Shown piece after piece: positions 42,668 to 52,511 of a stretch of DNA of 64,000 bases. The notes under the pieces were generated by a model. It ran no database searches. It was not told the DNA's origin and saw nothing but the letters and a program-made list of their open reading frames with translations. A program made the position numbers and the translations under genes. The stretch covers positions 62,001 through 126,000 of the forward strand of contig NZ_CALUWO010000001.1 in NCBI RefSeq assembly GCF_944324505.1. Reading direction: 5' to 3'. Every line of letters starts with the position of its first letter. Within the stretch, counting starts at the first letter, position 1. This DNA is from an uncultured Desulfovibrio sp. (GTDB taxonomy: Bacteria; Desulfobacterota; Desulfovibrionia; Desulfovibrionales; Desulfovibrionaceae).

Positions 42668-43861
42668 TTACTCGATGATTTCGGTCACCACGCCGGAACC
42701 CACGGTGCGGCCACCTTCACGGATGGCGAAGCGCAGACCGGCTTCCATGGCGATGGGGGCGATCAGTTCGACGATGAACTGGCTGTTATCGCCGGGCATA
42801 ACCATTTCCACGCCTTCGGGCAGGTTGATCACGCCGGTGATGTCAGTGGTACGGAAGTAGAACTGGGGACGATAGCCAGAGAAGAACGGGGTATGACGGC
42901 CACCTTCTTCCTTGGACAGAACGTACACTTCAGCCTTGAACTTCTTGTGGGGCGTGATGGACTTGGGAGCGGCGAGAACCTGACCGCGTTCCACTTCGTC
43001 ACGCTTGGTGCCGCGCAGCAGCACGCCGATGTTGTCGCCGGCCTGGCCCTGGTCAAGCAGCTTGCGGAACATTTCCACGCCCGTGCAGGTGGTCTGAGCG
43101 GTGGGCTTGATACCCACGATTTCCACCACGTCGCCAACCTTGATGACACCGCGTTCCACACGGCCGGTCACCACGGTACCACGGCCGGAGATGGAGAACA
43201 CGTCTTCGATGGGCATCAGGAAGGGCTTGTCGATGTCGCGCTGCGGTTCAGGAATGAAGGTATCGCAGGCATTCAGCAGATCGATGATGCACTTGGCTTC
43301 GGGAGCGTTGGGATCGTCGCATTCCAGAGCCTTCAGGGCGGAACCGCGGATCACCGGAACGTCGTCGCCGGGGAAGTCGTAGGAAGACAGCAGTTCGCGC
43401 ACTTCCAGTTCCACCAGTTCCAGCAGTTCTTCGTCGTCCACCAGGTCGCACTTGTTCAGGAAGACCACCAGCTGCGGCACACCCACCTGACGAGCAAGCA
43501 GGATATGTTCACGGGTCTGAGGCATGGGACCGTCGGTAGCGGCCACCACCAGGATACCACCGTCCATCTGGGCAGCACCGGTGATCATGTTCTTGATGTA
43601 GTCGGCGTGGCCGGGGCAGTCCACGTGAGCGTAGTGGCGCTTGTCGGTTTCGTATTCGACGTGGGCGGTGGCGATGGTGATGCCACGTTCCTTTTCTTCA
43701 GGAGCCTTGTCGATTTCGTCGTAGGAGATAAACTTGCCTTCGCCCTTCAGACCGGCAATCTTGGTGATGGCGGCGGTCAGCGTGGTCTTGCCGTGGTCGA
43801 TGTGACCGATGGTGCCGATGTTCACATGGGGCTTCGTGCGGGTGTATTTTTCCTTGCCCAT
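42668..43861 (-). CDS. tuf: Elongation factor Tu
   Basis: A 397-residue EF-Tu that brings aminoacyl-tRNA to the ribosome. GTPase motifs: GHIDHGKTT (P-loop), [16 protein letters not shown] and GSALKAL. Domains 2 and 3 are complete ([20 protein letters not shown] in part, RTTDITG at the kirromycin/aa-tRNA face). It starts with [20 protein letters not shown] (family-typical). Placed after tRNA-Tyr and tRNA-Gly in the same direction. Confidence 0.99.
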   Translation of the reverse strand: MGKEKYTRTKPHVNIGTIGHIDHGKTTLTAAITKIAGLKGEGKFISYDEIDKAPEEKERGITIATAHVEYETDKRHYAHVDCPGHADYIKNMITGAAQMDGGILVVAATDGPMPQTREHILLARQVGVPQLVVFLNKCDLVDDEELLELVELEVRELLSSYDFPGDDVPVIRGSALKALECDDPNAPEAKCIIDLLNACDTFIPEPQRDIDKPFLMPIEDVFSISGRGTVVTGRVERGVIKVGDVVEIVGIKPTAQTTCTGVEMFRKLLDQGQAGDNIGVLLRGTKRDEVERGQVLAAPKSITPHKKFKAEVYVLSKEEGGRHTPFFSGYRPQFYFRTTDITGVINLPEGVEMVMPGDNSQFIVELIAPIAMEAGLRFAIREGGRTVGSGVVTEIIE

Positions 43862-44000
43862 TGTACGTCTCCCTGGAGAAATTTTTTTGCGTTTAAGTAT
43901 TTGATACCAGAGCGAAGACCAAAAGGAATTCGCCCGCAGAATCCCTGGTTGCCAGGGAACGTGCTTGACGGGATAAGGGCTGGCGGGAAGCGCAGAAAAA

Positions 44001-44076
44001 TGGAGCGGGAAACGGGATTCGAACCCGCAACCCTCAGCTTGGAAGGCTGATGCTCTAGCCGTTGAGCTATTCCCGC
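44001..44076 (-). tRNA. tRNA-Gly (TCC)
   Basis: Cloverleaf with acceptor GCGGGAA/TTCCCGC and encoded CCA; the anticodon loop CTTCCAA gives TCC. Lies between tRNA-Tyr and tuf. Confidence 0.97.
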
Positions 44077-44212
44077 ATACCAGCGATGCTCTTTGGGCAG
44101 TGGATTGCGACGCATCCGTCGAACCAGTCTTCCCAACCGCTGCACCGTAGTTCCCGACAGCGTGCTGTCTCCTACAGTCAAGGCAGTTTTCCAAAACAAA
44201 CCACATTTTCTG

Positions 44213-44298
44213 TGGTGGAGGGGGGTGGATTTGAACCACCGAAGTCTTACGACGACAGATTTACAGTCTGTTCCCTTTGGCCACTCGGGAACCCCTCC
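44213..44298 (-). tRNA. tRNA-Tyr (GTA)
   Basis: An 86-base long-variable-arm tRNA with acceptor GGAGGGG/CCCCTCC and encoded CCA; anticodon loop CTGTAAA gives GTA. First gene of the tRNA-tuf-ribosomal cluster. Confidence 0.97.
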
Positions 44299-44377
44299 AC
44301 ACTACCTGACGCACTTTCATCAGGGTGTCGTGGGCTGCGATGCCGGGCACAGAGCCTTCACACTCGCAGCAAGAGGG

Positions 44378-44406
44378 TATTTACGCACTTCGCCCGGCTT
44401 TGGCAA
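44378..44406 (-). promoter_or_regulatory. Strong promoter of the tRNA-tuf-ribosomal cluster
   Basis: Minus strand: TTGCCA, 17-base spacer, TAAATA, with a nine-A tract and further AT-rich sequence directly upstream that looks like an UP element. Transcription would begin about 75 bases before tRNA-Tyr. Confidence 0.75.
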
Positions 44407-44504
44407 GTTTTTTTTTCACTTCTCCAGAAAAAATTTTGCCGGGCACGGGGCATGCCCCGGAAAATCCCTCCTATCTCGGCAGAATACCTGCCCTTTTTCG
44501 TTCG

Positions 44505-44708
44505 TCAGATGCGGTCCATGTACAAGCCGGCCAGAAAGGTTTCCATGGCGTCGTCCGCCTGCGTGATGAAGCGGGCCAGATCATATGATTGCCGGCAGTG
44601 CTCGCAGTACATATGCGCCTCATGGCAGGTGCGCACAATCAGCATGGGTTTGCCGCAGTGCGGACAGGGCAGCGTGGTCTGGGCCTGGCGGGGAGCAAAA
44701 TAGGACAT
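44505..44708 (-). CDS. Small two-CXXC zinc-ribbon protein, 67 residues
   Basis: A short protein with two CXXC pairs: PCPHCGKP near residue 18 and YCEHC near residue 38, forming a likely zinc ribbon, plus an amphipathic C-terminus (AMETFLAGLYMDRI). I recall a Desulfovibrio family of small dual-CXXC proteins, some with selenocysteine in place of cysteine; here all positions are ordinary Cys codons. The ATG at 44708 has AGGAGA before it. Function unknown. It lies divergent from the phosphohexomutase gene and upstream of the tRNA cluster promoter. Confidence 0.85.
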   Translation of the reverse strand: MSYFAPRQAQTTLPCPHCGKPMLIVRTCHEAHMYCEHCRQSYDLARFITQADDAMETFLAGLYMDRI

Positions 44709-44949
44709 GACTTCTCCTTGTCCGGGGCAGACATCTTCGCACGGCGAACGCCCCGGCACGTTGGCGCTTCTCCCACAGGCCCCCTGCCCTGTCAAGAAGC
44801 GGGCCGGACCGCCGCCCGGACAGCAGAAACATCTTGGCCTTTTCCCCTGCCTGGGCTAGAAAACCAGCGGCAGCCTGACGCCGCGCCGGCCATGTGCCGT
44901 GCCGCCGGCCGGCAGGCCATCCTCATCCAGGTATCCATAAGGAGGCATC

Positions 44950-46335
44950 ATGGCAGACCTTTCCTGCTTCAAGGCCTATGACGTGCGCGGCGCTGTTCCC
45001 GACGTGCTTTCTCCGGAACTGGTCCGTGCGGCCGGGCACGCCTTTGTGGCGGAAACAGGCGCACATCATGTGGTTGTGGGCCGGGATGCCCGCCTTTCCG
45101 GGCCGCTGCTGCGCGATGCGCTTTGCCTGGGCCTGCGCGAGGCCGGCGCCGAAGTGACCGACATCGGCATGTGCGGCACGGAGGAAATCTACTACGCGGC
45201 CTTTGCCCAGCCCTTTGATGGCGGCATCATGATCACCGGTTCCCACAATCCGGCCCAGGAAAACGGCCTCAAGATGGTCCGCGGCGGCGCCATTCCCATC
45301 AGCGGCGATTCGGGCCTGGACCAGATCCGCCGGCGCACGGGGGAAGAGCTGGACGCCCCGTCCCCCCGTGCCCTGCCCCGCGAAGCGGACCTGCCGCCCC
45401 TGCACACGGCCTGCTTCCGTGCGGACTATGTGGCCCATCTGCTGCGTCTTTCCGGGGGCACGGACGGCCTGCGCCCCCTGGCCATTCACTGCGAGGTGGG
45501 CAATGGCTGCGCCGGGCTGGTGCTGCGCGAGCTGGCCCCGCACCTGCCCTACCGCCTGACCATCAGCAATGCGGAACCGGACGGGCACTTTCCCCACGGT
45601 GTTCCCAATCCCCTGCTGCCCGAACGGCGCGAGGCCGCAGCCCGCGGCGTGCTCCAGAACGGGGCAGACCTGGGCCTTGCCTGGGACGGCGACTTTGACC
45701 GCTGCTTCTTCTATGATGACCAGGGGACCTTCATCGAGGGATACTATCTGGTGGGCCTGCTGGCGCAGGCCACCCTGGAAAGGACCCCCGGCGCCCGGAT
45801 CGTGCACGATCCCCGCCTGTACTGGAATACGCAGGAAATGGTCCGCGCTGCCGGCGGGCAGCCCGTTATCTCCAAGGCCGGCCACGCCTTCATGAAGGAA
45901 ACCATGCGCGCCTGCGACGCCGCCTATGGCGCGGAAATGAGCGCCCACCACTTTTTCCGCGACTTTGCCTACTGCGACTCGGGCATGCTGCCCTGGCTGC
46001 TGGTGGCCCGCCTCATTTCCCGCACGGGCAGAAGCCTCCGCGACATGGTGCGCGAACGCATGGCCGCCTATCCGTGCAGCGGCGAAATCAACCGCTCCGT
46101 CCGGGATGCGGCCGCCGTCATGGCGGCCATCCGTGCTGAATTCGCCCCCCAGGCCCTGAGCGAGGAACATGTGGACGGCCTTTCCCTGACCTTTGCGGAC
46201 TGGCGTTTCAACCTGCGCGCCTCCAATACCGAGCCACTGCTGCGCCTCAACGTGGAATCCCGCGGTGATGCCGCCCTCATGCAGCGCATGACGGACACCC
46301 TGCTGCAGCGCATCGATGCCCTGAGCCGTGCCTGA
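44950..46335 (+). CDS. Phosphomannomutase/phosphoglucomutase
   Basis: A 461-residue alpha-D-phosphohexomutase. The catalytic serine loop is ITGSHNPAQENGLKM, the metal loop DGDFDRCFF and the sugar-binding loop EMSAHHFF, with the C-terminal phosphate-binding RASNTEPLLRL. It interconverts hexose-1- and -6-phosphates, supplying sugar nucleotides for surface glycans. The closest known type is the bifunctional AlgC/ManB branch. AAGGAGG lies before the ATG. Single gene; no other sugar-nucleotide genes adjoin. Confidence 0.95.
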   Translation: MADLSCFKAYDVRGAVPDVLSPELVRAAGHAFVAETGAHHVVVGRDARLSGPLLRDALCLGLREAGAEVTDIGMCGTEEIYYAAFAQPFDGGIMITGSHNPAQENGLKMVRGGAIPISGDSGLDQIRRRTGEELDAPSPRALPREADLPPLHTACFRADYVAHLLRLSGGTDGLRPLAIHCEVGNGCAGLVLRELAPHLPYRLTISNAEPDGHFPHGVPNPLLPERREAAARGVLQNGADLGLAWDGDFDRCFFYDDQGTFIEGYYLVGLLAQATLERTPGARIVHDPRLYWNTQEMVRAAGGQPVISKAGHAFMKETMRACDAAYGAEMSAHHFFRDFAYCDSGMLPWLLVARLISRTGRSLRDMVRERMAAYPCSGEINRSVRDAAAVMAAIRAEFAPQALSEEHVDGLSLTFADWRFNLRASNTEPLLRLNVESRGDAALMQRMTDTLLQRIDALSRA

Positions 46336-46578
46336 ACCCGGCAGGGGTCGCAAAACAGGCGGAAAGAGACCGTTTGCCGCATCTTCTCCCGTGCGCCCGT
46401 AACACGGCGTGCCCCGGCAGGGCCGGCAGGGACAGAACGCATGCCTTGTGTACGCAGCGCGGCAGGCTTTTGCCGGGCACGGGGCAGGACACCCGCGCCA
46501 GGCGCTGCCGTCCGCATCGTTCCGGCAGCGGCACCCGTGAGGCCGCCGGCAGCCCGGCCGCAGACGGTCGCGCCCTGT

Positions 46579-47550
46579 CTAGCGGTATCTGTCCAGAAAG
46601 TCCGCCACCCTGGCCTCGCTGTAATAGGGACTGCCGGCAGTGACAAAGCCCACATGCCCGCCATGGGGCGCCACTTCCAGAAACAGGCGGGCAGAATGCC
46701 GGGCGATCTGCCAGGGATAGCAGGTGGGCGCACAAAAGGGATCATCTGCGGCCATGAGCAGATAGGTGGGCACGCACAGGTGCGGCAGCACGGGCAGGGC
46801 GCTGTTTTCGCGCCAGTAGGTCAGGGCATCGGCATAGCCGTACAGCGGCGCCGTAAAGCGGGCATCGAATTCGCTGAAGGTGCGGAAGTGCTCGATGCCT
46901 TCCACAGAGGGAAACTGCGGGAAACGGGCCGCCTTCTGCCGGACCTTGGCACAGAGCGTGCGCAGAAAATAGCGCATGTACACGCGGCAGGACGGTCCGT
47001 CCATGACGCGCGCCGCTGCCGGAAGATCGCAGGGCACGGAAACCACGGCTGCCGCGCGCACGGCCTCCGGCACCGCCGGACCGGCCAGATAGCGGCAGAT
47101 CTGATTGCCGCCCATGCTGAAACCGGCCAGCAGCACGGGCAGACCCGTTTGCACGGCATGCGCCACCACACAGGCCAGATCGTCCGTCTGCCCCATGTGA
47201 TAGAGCCTGTCCGTGCGATTCATCTCGCCCGAACAGGAACGCATGTTCCAGGCCATGACCAGATTGCCGCGCCGCAGCAGTTCCGCAGCCAGCCCCAGCA
47301 CATAACGGCGACGGCTGTGCCCTTCCAGCCCGTGGGACACCACAACCACCGCGCGGGGCAGCCCCGTGGGACGGTGCTCATCCACATCCAGGAAATCCCC
47401 GTCCGGCGTTTCCAGGCGGATGCGCCGGATGGCCGCGGCCTGCACCGTATCAGGATAGTGCAGCCGGCGCATCTTGGCTGCCCAGATGGTATTGACATGG
47501 GCATTGCGCGCCCAGCAGGGCGCCACATAGGTACTGTGCAGTATTGGCAT
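46579..47550 (-). CDS. YheT family alpha/beta hydrolase
   Basis: A 323-residue protein. It carries the catalytic triad of the YheT/ABHD group: nucleophile serine in GFSMGGNQ, aspartate in AADDPFCAP and histidine in PHGGHVGF, with [12 protein letters not shown] as the oxyanion region. N-terminal NAHVNTIW is also a family mark. Substrates are probably esters or lipids but are unproven. The start at 47550 has GAGGGGG six bases upstream. It faces the flavoprotein gene with only about 28 bp between the two starts. Confidence 0.9.
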   Translation of the reverse strand: MPILHSTYVAPCWARNAHVNTIWAAKMRRLHYPDTVQAAAIRRIRLETPDGDFLDVDEHRPTGLPRAVVVVSHGLEGHSRRRYVLGLAAELLRRGNLVMAWNMRSCSGEMNRTDRLYHMGQTDDLACVVAHAVQTGLPVLLAGFSMGGNQICRYLAGPAVPEAVRAAAVVSVPCDLPAAARVMDGPSCRVYMRYFLRTLCAKVRQKAARFPQFPSVEGIEHFRTFSEFDARFTAPLYGYADALTYWRENSALPVLPHLCVPTYLLMAADDPFCAPTCYPWQIARHSARLFLEVAPHGGHVGFVTAGSPYYSEARVADFLDRYR

Positions 47551-47578
47551 GGTCCGCCCCCTCGTGTATGTTCGGCGC

Positions 47579-48973
47579 ATGTGCGCAATCTCTTTTTGTA
47601 GCTCCGGGCCTGAAACGCTGTCAAACCGCAGCGACCCGCCGTCCGCCGTGCTTCCGCCGGCTGACGTGCTGGTGCTGGGCGGCGGTGCGGCCGGTCTCAT
47701 GGCCGCCCGCGAGGCTGCCGGACGCGGCCGCCGCGTGCTGGTGCTGGAACGCCAGCAGGAACCGGGGCGCAAGCTCTGCATCAGCGGAGGCGGCCGTGCC
47801 AATTTCACCAACCGGCATCTGGCCCCCCGGCATTACCGCTGCACCACGCCGGACTTCTGCGCACCGGTGCTGCGGGCCTTTTCGCCGGCTGTCATGGAAC
47901 GCCTGGTGCATCGCTGGGGCCTGCCCGTGGAAGAACGCCGCCACGGCCAGCTCTTTCTCACTGTCCCGGCCCGCAGCCTGCTGCACTGCCTGTGGGCGGA
48001 CTGCCGGGAACGCGGCGTTCGCCTTGTCACGGGCTGCACGGTGCAGGCCCTGGAGGCTCTCCAGCCGGGCTTTTGCGTGCGAACCGATACAGGGACCTAC
48101 CATGCGCGTACCGTCATTCTGGCGATGGGGTCGCCGGCCTGGCCCCAGATCGGCGCCACCGGCGCGGGCTTTCGCCTGGCCCAGGCGCTGGGGCATACGC
48201 TGGTGCCGCCCCGCCCGGCCCTGACTCCCCTGCTGCTCCCGGCAGATGCCCTCCCGGTCCGGCAGCAGCCCCATGAAGCGCAACGCGCTTTCCCTGCCGC
48301 CGCCCGCCCCGCCGGCACCAGAAGACCGGCCCGCCCTGCTCCTGCGCCGTCCTGTACGCAGGTCCCTGCCCAGGACGACAGCCTTGCCGGCATCAGTCTG
48401 CCCGTGCGCATGCGTCTGCCCGAGGCGCAGCTGGCCCCGGAGCTGGCCCGTGACCCCCTCTGGCAGGATGACCTGCTTTTTACCCACGAGGGCATCAGCG
48501 GACCGGCCACACTCAAGGCATCCCTGTTCTGGGAAGACGGGCAGCCGCTGGAAGTGGATTTTCTGCCGGACACGGCCTTCCGCAGCCTGCTGGATGCGCC
48601 GACAGCCGGCAAGCAGACCCCGCGCAGTCTGCTGCGCCGGCACATGCCGCAGCGTCTGGCAGACACGCTGCTGCCGCCGGCGCTGGCTCAGCGCCGGGTG
48701 GCCGAACTTTCCCGTGCGGCCCGGGAGGAAATCTGCACGGCCATTCATGCCCGCCGCCTGACGCCATCAGGCCGGGCCGGCTACAAAAAGGCCGAAGTCT
48801 GCCGGGGCGGCATCCATACCGGAGAGGTGGACCCGCGCACCCTGCAAAGCCGCCTGGTGCCGGGCCTGTTTCTGGCCGGTGAAGTGCTGGATGTCACCGG
48901 TCTGCTGGGCGGCTACAATCTGCACTGGGCCTGGGCCAGCGGCGTGGCAGCCGGCAGAAACGCCGTCGCCTGA
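47579..48973 (+). CDS. BaiN/HI0933-type flavoprotein with an Ala/Pro/Arg-rich insert
   Basis: A 464-residue NAD(P)/FAD-dependent oxidoreductase. The Rossmann motif is [18 protein letters not shown], with [16 protein letters not shown] and the C-terminal [22 protein letters not shown] typical of the HI0933 family. Between ALTPLLLP and GISLPVRMR, where relatives usually have a short link, there is an insert of about 45 residues rich in Ala, Pro, Arg and Gln. The start is uncertain: ATG at 47579 is used, but a GTG shortly before VLPPADVL is possible. Some relatives reduce steroid substrates in gut bacteria; no such role is implied here. Confidence 0.85.
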   Translation: MCAISFCSSGPETLSNRSDPPSAVLPPADVLVLGGGAAGLMAAREAAGRGRRVLVLERQQEPGRKLCISGGGRANFTNRHLAPRHYRCTTPDFCAPVLRAFSPAVMERLVHRWGLPVEERRHGQLFLTVPARSLLHCLWADCRERGVRLVTGCTVQALEALQPGFCVRTDTGTYHARTVILAMGSPAWPQIGATGAGFRLAQALGHTLVPPRPALTPLLLPADALPVRQQPHEAQRAFPAAARPAGTRRPARPAPAPSCTQVPAQDDSLAGISLPVRMRLPEAQLAPELARDPLWQDDLLFTHEGISGPATLKASLFWEDGQPLEVDFLPDTAFRSLLDAPTAGKQTPRSLLRRHMPQRLADTLLPPALAQRRVAELSRAAREEICTAIHARRLTPSGRAGYKKAEVCRGGIHTGEVDPRTLQSRLVPGLFLAGEVLDVTGLLGGYNLHWAWASGVAAGRNAVA

Positions 48974-49037
48974 ACGAAAAAAGGCCGCTCTGCGGCGGCC
49001 CCTTCTCCTTTTCTGCGGCAGCGTCCTGCCGAACGGC

Positions 49038-50312
49038 TCAGAACCGGCCCCGCGCCGTGGCCGTCATTTCCACAGGCAGACCCAGCAGCGCCCGGCGCAG
49101 CATATCCAGCGCATGACTTGCTGCCCGGTGACGGGTCCAGGCACGGCCCATGTAGCGCCCCTGCGGCCGCATGACCCGCAGCCAGGTCCGCCGGTCATCG
49201 GCCAGGGCAATATAGACCAGCCCCACGGGTTTTTCTGCCGTCCCGCCATCAGGCCCGGCCACCCCCGTGATCCCCAGGCCCCAGTGGCTGCCGCTGCGCT
49301 GGCGCACGGCAGATGCCATGTGGCGGGCTACCTCCTCGCTCACGGCGCCCACCCGCGCCAGCATGGCTTCGGGCACGCCCAGCAGGCGTGTCTTGGTGCT
49401 GTTGGCATAGGTGACCAGCCCGGTCTGAAAGACCGCCGAGGCCCCGGGCACATCCGTAAGCCTCTTGGCCAGCAGGCCCCCGGTGCAGGATTCCGCCGTG
49501 GCCACGCTCTGCCCCCGCTGCATGAGCAGGGGCACCACCACGCTTTCCAGATTGTCCACATCCACGCCATAGACCACATCGCCCAGCAGCTCCTGCACAC
49601 GGGCCACCACGGGAGCGGCCAGCGCCTCGGCCGCAGCGGCATCCTGTGCCTTGGCCGTCACCCGCACAAACATTTCGCCATCCGTGGCATAGGTGGCCGT
49701 GGAGGGATTGGCCCGGCCTGTCAGCTCGGCCAGGCGCAGGGCGGCGTCGCCCTCGCCCTGGGCAAAGGTGCGGATCATGTGCGAGCAGATGCAGGCCTGG
49801 GTCTGCTCCGCCAGCAGCGGCACCAGCTGTTCGTGCAGCATGGGCAGCAGCTCTCGCGGGGGGCCGGGCAGCATGGCTACGGCCCTGCCGTCAGCCCGGC
49901 GGGCATAGCAGCCCGGCGCCGTGCCGATGCGATTGGGCAGCGCCCGTGAACCGCGCGGCAGCAGCACCTGCTTGTACTGGTTCGGCCCCATGGGGCGCGT
50001 GCCGAAGTATTCCTTCAGGCGCACCAGACTGTCCGCATGCTCTTCCAGCGGCATTTCCAGCACGGCAGCCACCGTTTCCTTGGTCAGATCGTCCTCGGTG
50101 GGGCCAAGTCCGCCCGTGGTGATGAGCAGGTCGCTCCGTTCCAGGCCCTCGCGCAGCACCTCTTCCAGACGGTGGGGATTGTCCCCCACCACACAGGAAT
50201 GGTAGACATCGATGCCCAGTGCCGACAGCGCCCGCCCCACATGGGCCGCATCGGAATTGATGGTATGGCCGAGCAGCAGCTCGGTGCCCACGGCAATGAT
50301 TTCCGCTTTCAT
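49038..50312 (-). CDS. cinA: CinA-like protein
   Basis: A 424-residue two-domain CinA. The N-terminal COG1058/MoCF-like domain (about 1-170) shows VGTELLLGHTINSD and TTGGLGPTEDDLT; the C-terminal amidase domain (about 265-415) shows SVATAESCTGGLLAKRLTDVPG in part and GVAGPDGGTAEKPVG. The family deamidates NMN and hydrolyses ADP-ribose in pyridine nucleotide recycling, and is linked to competence in some bacteria. The start at 50312 agrees with the family. Its 5' end faces the secreted-protein gene. Confidence 0.95.
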   Translation of the reverse strand: MKAEIIAVGTELLLGHTINSDAAHVGRALSALGIDVYHSCVVGDNPHRLEEVLREGLERSDLLITTGGLGPTEDDLTKETVAAVLEMPLEEHADSLVRLKEYFGTRPMGPNQYKQVLLPRGSRALPNRIGTAPGCYARRADGRAVAMLPGPPRELLPMLHEQLVPLLAEQTQACICSHMIRTFAQGEGDAALRLAELTGRANPSTATYATDGEMFVRVTAKAQDAAAAEALAAPVVARVQELLGDVVYGVDVDNLESVVVPLLMQRGQSVATAESCTGGLLAKRLTDVPGASAVFQTGLVTYANSTKTRLLGVPEAMLARVGAVSEEVARHMASAVRQRSGSHWGLGITGVAGPDGGTAEKPVGLVYIALADDRRTWLRVMRPQGRYMGRAWTRHRAASHALDMLRRALLGLPVEMTATARGRF

Positions 50313-50478
50313 AACCTTATTGCCCTCCTGTGGACACTTCCCGGTCCACGCAGGCCCCGCACACGGGGTGCCCTCTTGTAGCCGCTTGCCCCCGCCGGCG
50401 CAAGACATCACAACGGACTTGCCAGCCAGCACAAGCCTGTTTATGGTGTGCCCCATCATGTGCTGAGGAGATACCATC

Positions 50479-50934
50479 ATGAGAACTGTGTTGCTTGCCT
50501 GCCTCTTTGTGCTGCTGTCCTGTCTGCCTGTCCAGGGCCAGCAGCTGGATGCCCGTTACTATACGCTTGACCTGCCGCAGGACTGGAAGGTGGACATCGC
50601 CCCCCGCTGGGAGGGGCAGAGCGTCAGCCTGAAGGTGGCCCGCAACGACGGCAAGGCCGATATCACCATCATCATCGGCCCCACCCATGATGCGGACATG
50701 GAAATCATTGCCTCCATGTTTGCGCAGATGTTCCAGGCCAAACTGCCGCTGGAACGGCAGGACCACTTCTATACCACCTCCTTCCAGAAGGATGCGGTAA
50801 GCGGCCGCCTCTGGATCGCCGAGGACAAGGGCCTGTTCATCGTCTACTCCCTTGCCGGCGATACCGAAGCCGGCCTTTCCCTGCTCCGCAACGGCCTCAA
50901 GAGCACGGACTATCCCGGTCTGGTGCTGCACTAA
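50479..50934 (+). CDS. Secreted protein of unknown function, 151 residues
   Basis: A signal peptide (residues 1-20, VLLSCLPVQGQQ) precedes a small domain with alternating strands (YTLDLPQDWKVDIAPRWEGQSVSLKVAR in parts, ADITIIIGPTHDADMEIIASMFAQMFQ in parts). This resembles small periplasmic DcrB/PsbP-like folds, where a YxLDLPxDW pattern is common, but I cannot assign a family firmly. GAGGAG lies eight bases before the ATG. It is separated from cbiM by 200 bp. Confidence 0.75.
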   Translation: MRTVLLACLFVLLSCLPVQGQQLDARYYTLDLPQDWKVDIAPRWEGQSVSLKVARNDGKADITIIIGPTHDADMEIIASMFAQMFQAKLPLERQDHFYTTSFQKDAVSGRLWIAEDKGLFIVYSLAGDTEAGLSLLRNGLKSTDYPGLVLH

Positions 50935-51134
50935 CGGCCATAGTTTTCCGGCGGGGGAGGCCCTCTCCCCTGCCGCCGCCCCGCCTGCCCGCGGCATCCG
51001 GCCTCCTTCAGGCCGCAGGCTCTGTCCGCGGGCTTCCCCGCCCCTGTCAAAAGACGCTTGCCACTTTTTTATATATCGTGCTACGTTCTGCCGGCACAGG
51101 CGGAGCGTACGCAACAGCCCGCCGGGGAGAACGC

Positions 51135-51749
51135 ATGCACATTTCCGAAGGGGTCCTTTCGCCCGCCGTACTGGGAGCGGGGGCCGTGGTGGCGGCAGCA
51201 GGCACCTATATTGGTCTGCGCCGCCTGGACTATGACCGGCTCATGCAGGTAGCCATTCTCAGTGCCGTTTTCTTTGTGGGATCGCTGGTGCATGTGCCCG
51301 TGGGACTGGGCAGTGCGCACCTGCTGCTCAACGGCCTGCTGGGCGTCCTGCTGGGCTGGGCGGTTTTTCCCGCCCTGCTGACGGCCCTGCTGTTGCAGGC
51401 TCTGCTCTTTCAGTTCGGCGGACTGACCGTGCTGGGCGTCAACGTGGCCACCATGGCCACGGGCGGCATACTGGCCCACTACCTGTTCCGGGCCTGCTGC
51501 CGCATCCCGTCCTGGGGACCGGCAGCAGGAGGCTTTGCCGGGGGGGCGGCCGGCGTGCTCATTGCCGCCCTGCTGACCTCCGGCGCCCTGGCCCTGTCCG
51601 GCGAAGCCTTTGTGCCCGCAGCCAGGCTGCTGCTGCTGGCCCATCTGCCCATCATGCTGGCCGAAGGCGTCATTACCCTGCTGACCGTGCGCTTTCTGCT
51701 GCGTGTGCGGCCGGAGGTGCTGCCCCTGCCCGCATCCCGCCGGAGCTGA
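51135..51749 (+). CDS. cbiM: ECF transporter substrate-specific component CbiM (nickel/cobalt)
   Basis: A 204-residue six-helix protein beginning MHISEGVL: the free N-terminus and His2 bind the metal, a signature of CbiM/NikM. SLVHVPVGLGSAHLLLNGLLG in parts and GVNVATMATGG are further family marks. It captures Ni2+ or Co2+ for the ECF module CbiQO encoded downstream. GGGGAG lies before the ATG at 51135, the only start giving MHI. No cbiN or nikN-like gene is seen, and with NikR and [NiFe] hydrogenase in this window nickel is a likely substrate. Confidence 0.93.
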   Translation: MHISEGVLSPAVLGAGAVVAAAGTYIGLRRLDYDRLMQVAILSAVFFVGSLVHVPVGLGSAHLLLNGLLGVLLGWAVFPALLTALLLQALLFQFGGLTVLGVNVATMATGGILAHYLFRACCRIPSWGPAAGGFAGGAAGVLIAALLTSGALALSGEAFVPAARLLLLAHLPIMLAEGVITLLTVRFLLRVRPEVLPLPASRRS

Positions 51750-51752
51750 ACC

Positions 51753-52511
51753 GTGCTGGGCCAGCCCCTTGCCGATGGCAACAGCCTTGTCCATCGTCTG
51801 GACCCGCGTGCCAGGCTGGTGGTGGCCATGGCCCTTTCCCTCTGCCTGGCCCTGAGCCGGAGCCTGCCCGCCGCCCTCGCGGGTCTGGGCCTGGCCGTGC
51901 TGCTGCTGGGAGCCTTGCGCCCGCCGGTGGGGGTCTTGTGCCGGCGTCTGGCGGCCATCAACGTCTTTTTGCTCTTTCTCTGTCTGCTGACCCCGTTCAG
52001 CCTGCCGGGCACCACGCTCTGGCACTGGGGGCCGCTGGCGCTCAGCCGCGAGGGGCTGCAGCTGGCCCTGCTGCTCTGGGTCAAGTCCAATGCCATTGGC
52101 GGCATCCTGCTGGCGCTGGTGGCCAGCCTGCCCGTTGCCACGGCCGGCTATGCCCTGGAGCGCCTGCACTGCCCGGCCCGCCTGGTCTATCTGCTGCTCT
52201 TTGCCGGGCGCTATGTGTTTGACATTGCCGACGAATGGCGCACCTTGCAGACCGCGGCCCGCCTGCGCGGCTTCCGGCCCCGCTGCAATGCCCACACCTA
52301 CCGCACCCTGGCCTCTCTGCTGGGCCTGCTGCTGCTGCGCGGCTATGACCGGGCACAGCGCGTGCGCGAGGCCATGCTGTTGCGCGGCTTCCGCAACCAT
52401 TTTCATACCGTGGCCGTTTTCCGCTTTCGCCCGGCAGATGCGGTCTTCTGCCTGCTGGCCCTGCTGGGCCTTGCGGCCCTCATCTGGCTGGAGTATGAAG
52501 GACGCCCATGA
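51753..52511 (+). CDS. cbiQ: ECF transporter transmembrane component CbiQ
   Basis: A 252-residue T component. An N-terminal HRLDPRARLVVAM is followed by several helices and the conserved coupling segments TAARLRGFRPR and AMLLRGF, which contact the ATPase. GTG start three bases past the cbiM stop; the stop overlaps the cbiO start by four bases (ATGA). It links substrate binding by CbiM to ATP hydrolysis by CbiO. Confidence 0.93.
   Translation: MLGQPLADGNSLVHRLDPRARLVVAMALSLCLALSRSLPAALAGLGLAVLLLGALRPPVGVLCRRLAAINVFLLFLCLLTPFSLPGTTLWHWGPLALSREGLQLALLLWVKSNAIGGILLALVASLPVATAGYALERLHCPARLVYLLLFAGRYVFDIADEWRTLQTAARLRGFRPRCNAHTYRTLASLLGLLLLRGYDRAQRVREAMLLRGFRNHFHTVAVFRFRPADAVFCLLALLGLAALIWLEYEGRP

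Noticed and set aside
42617..44050. Plus-strand frame of 477 codons opposite tuf
   Set aside because: Antisense to a highly conserved gene; frame quality reflects tuf codon constraints.
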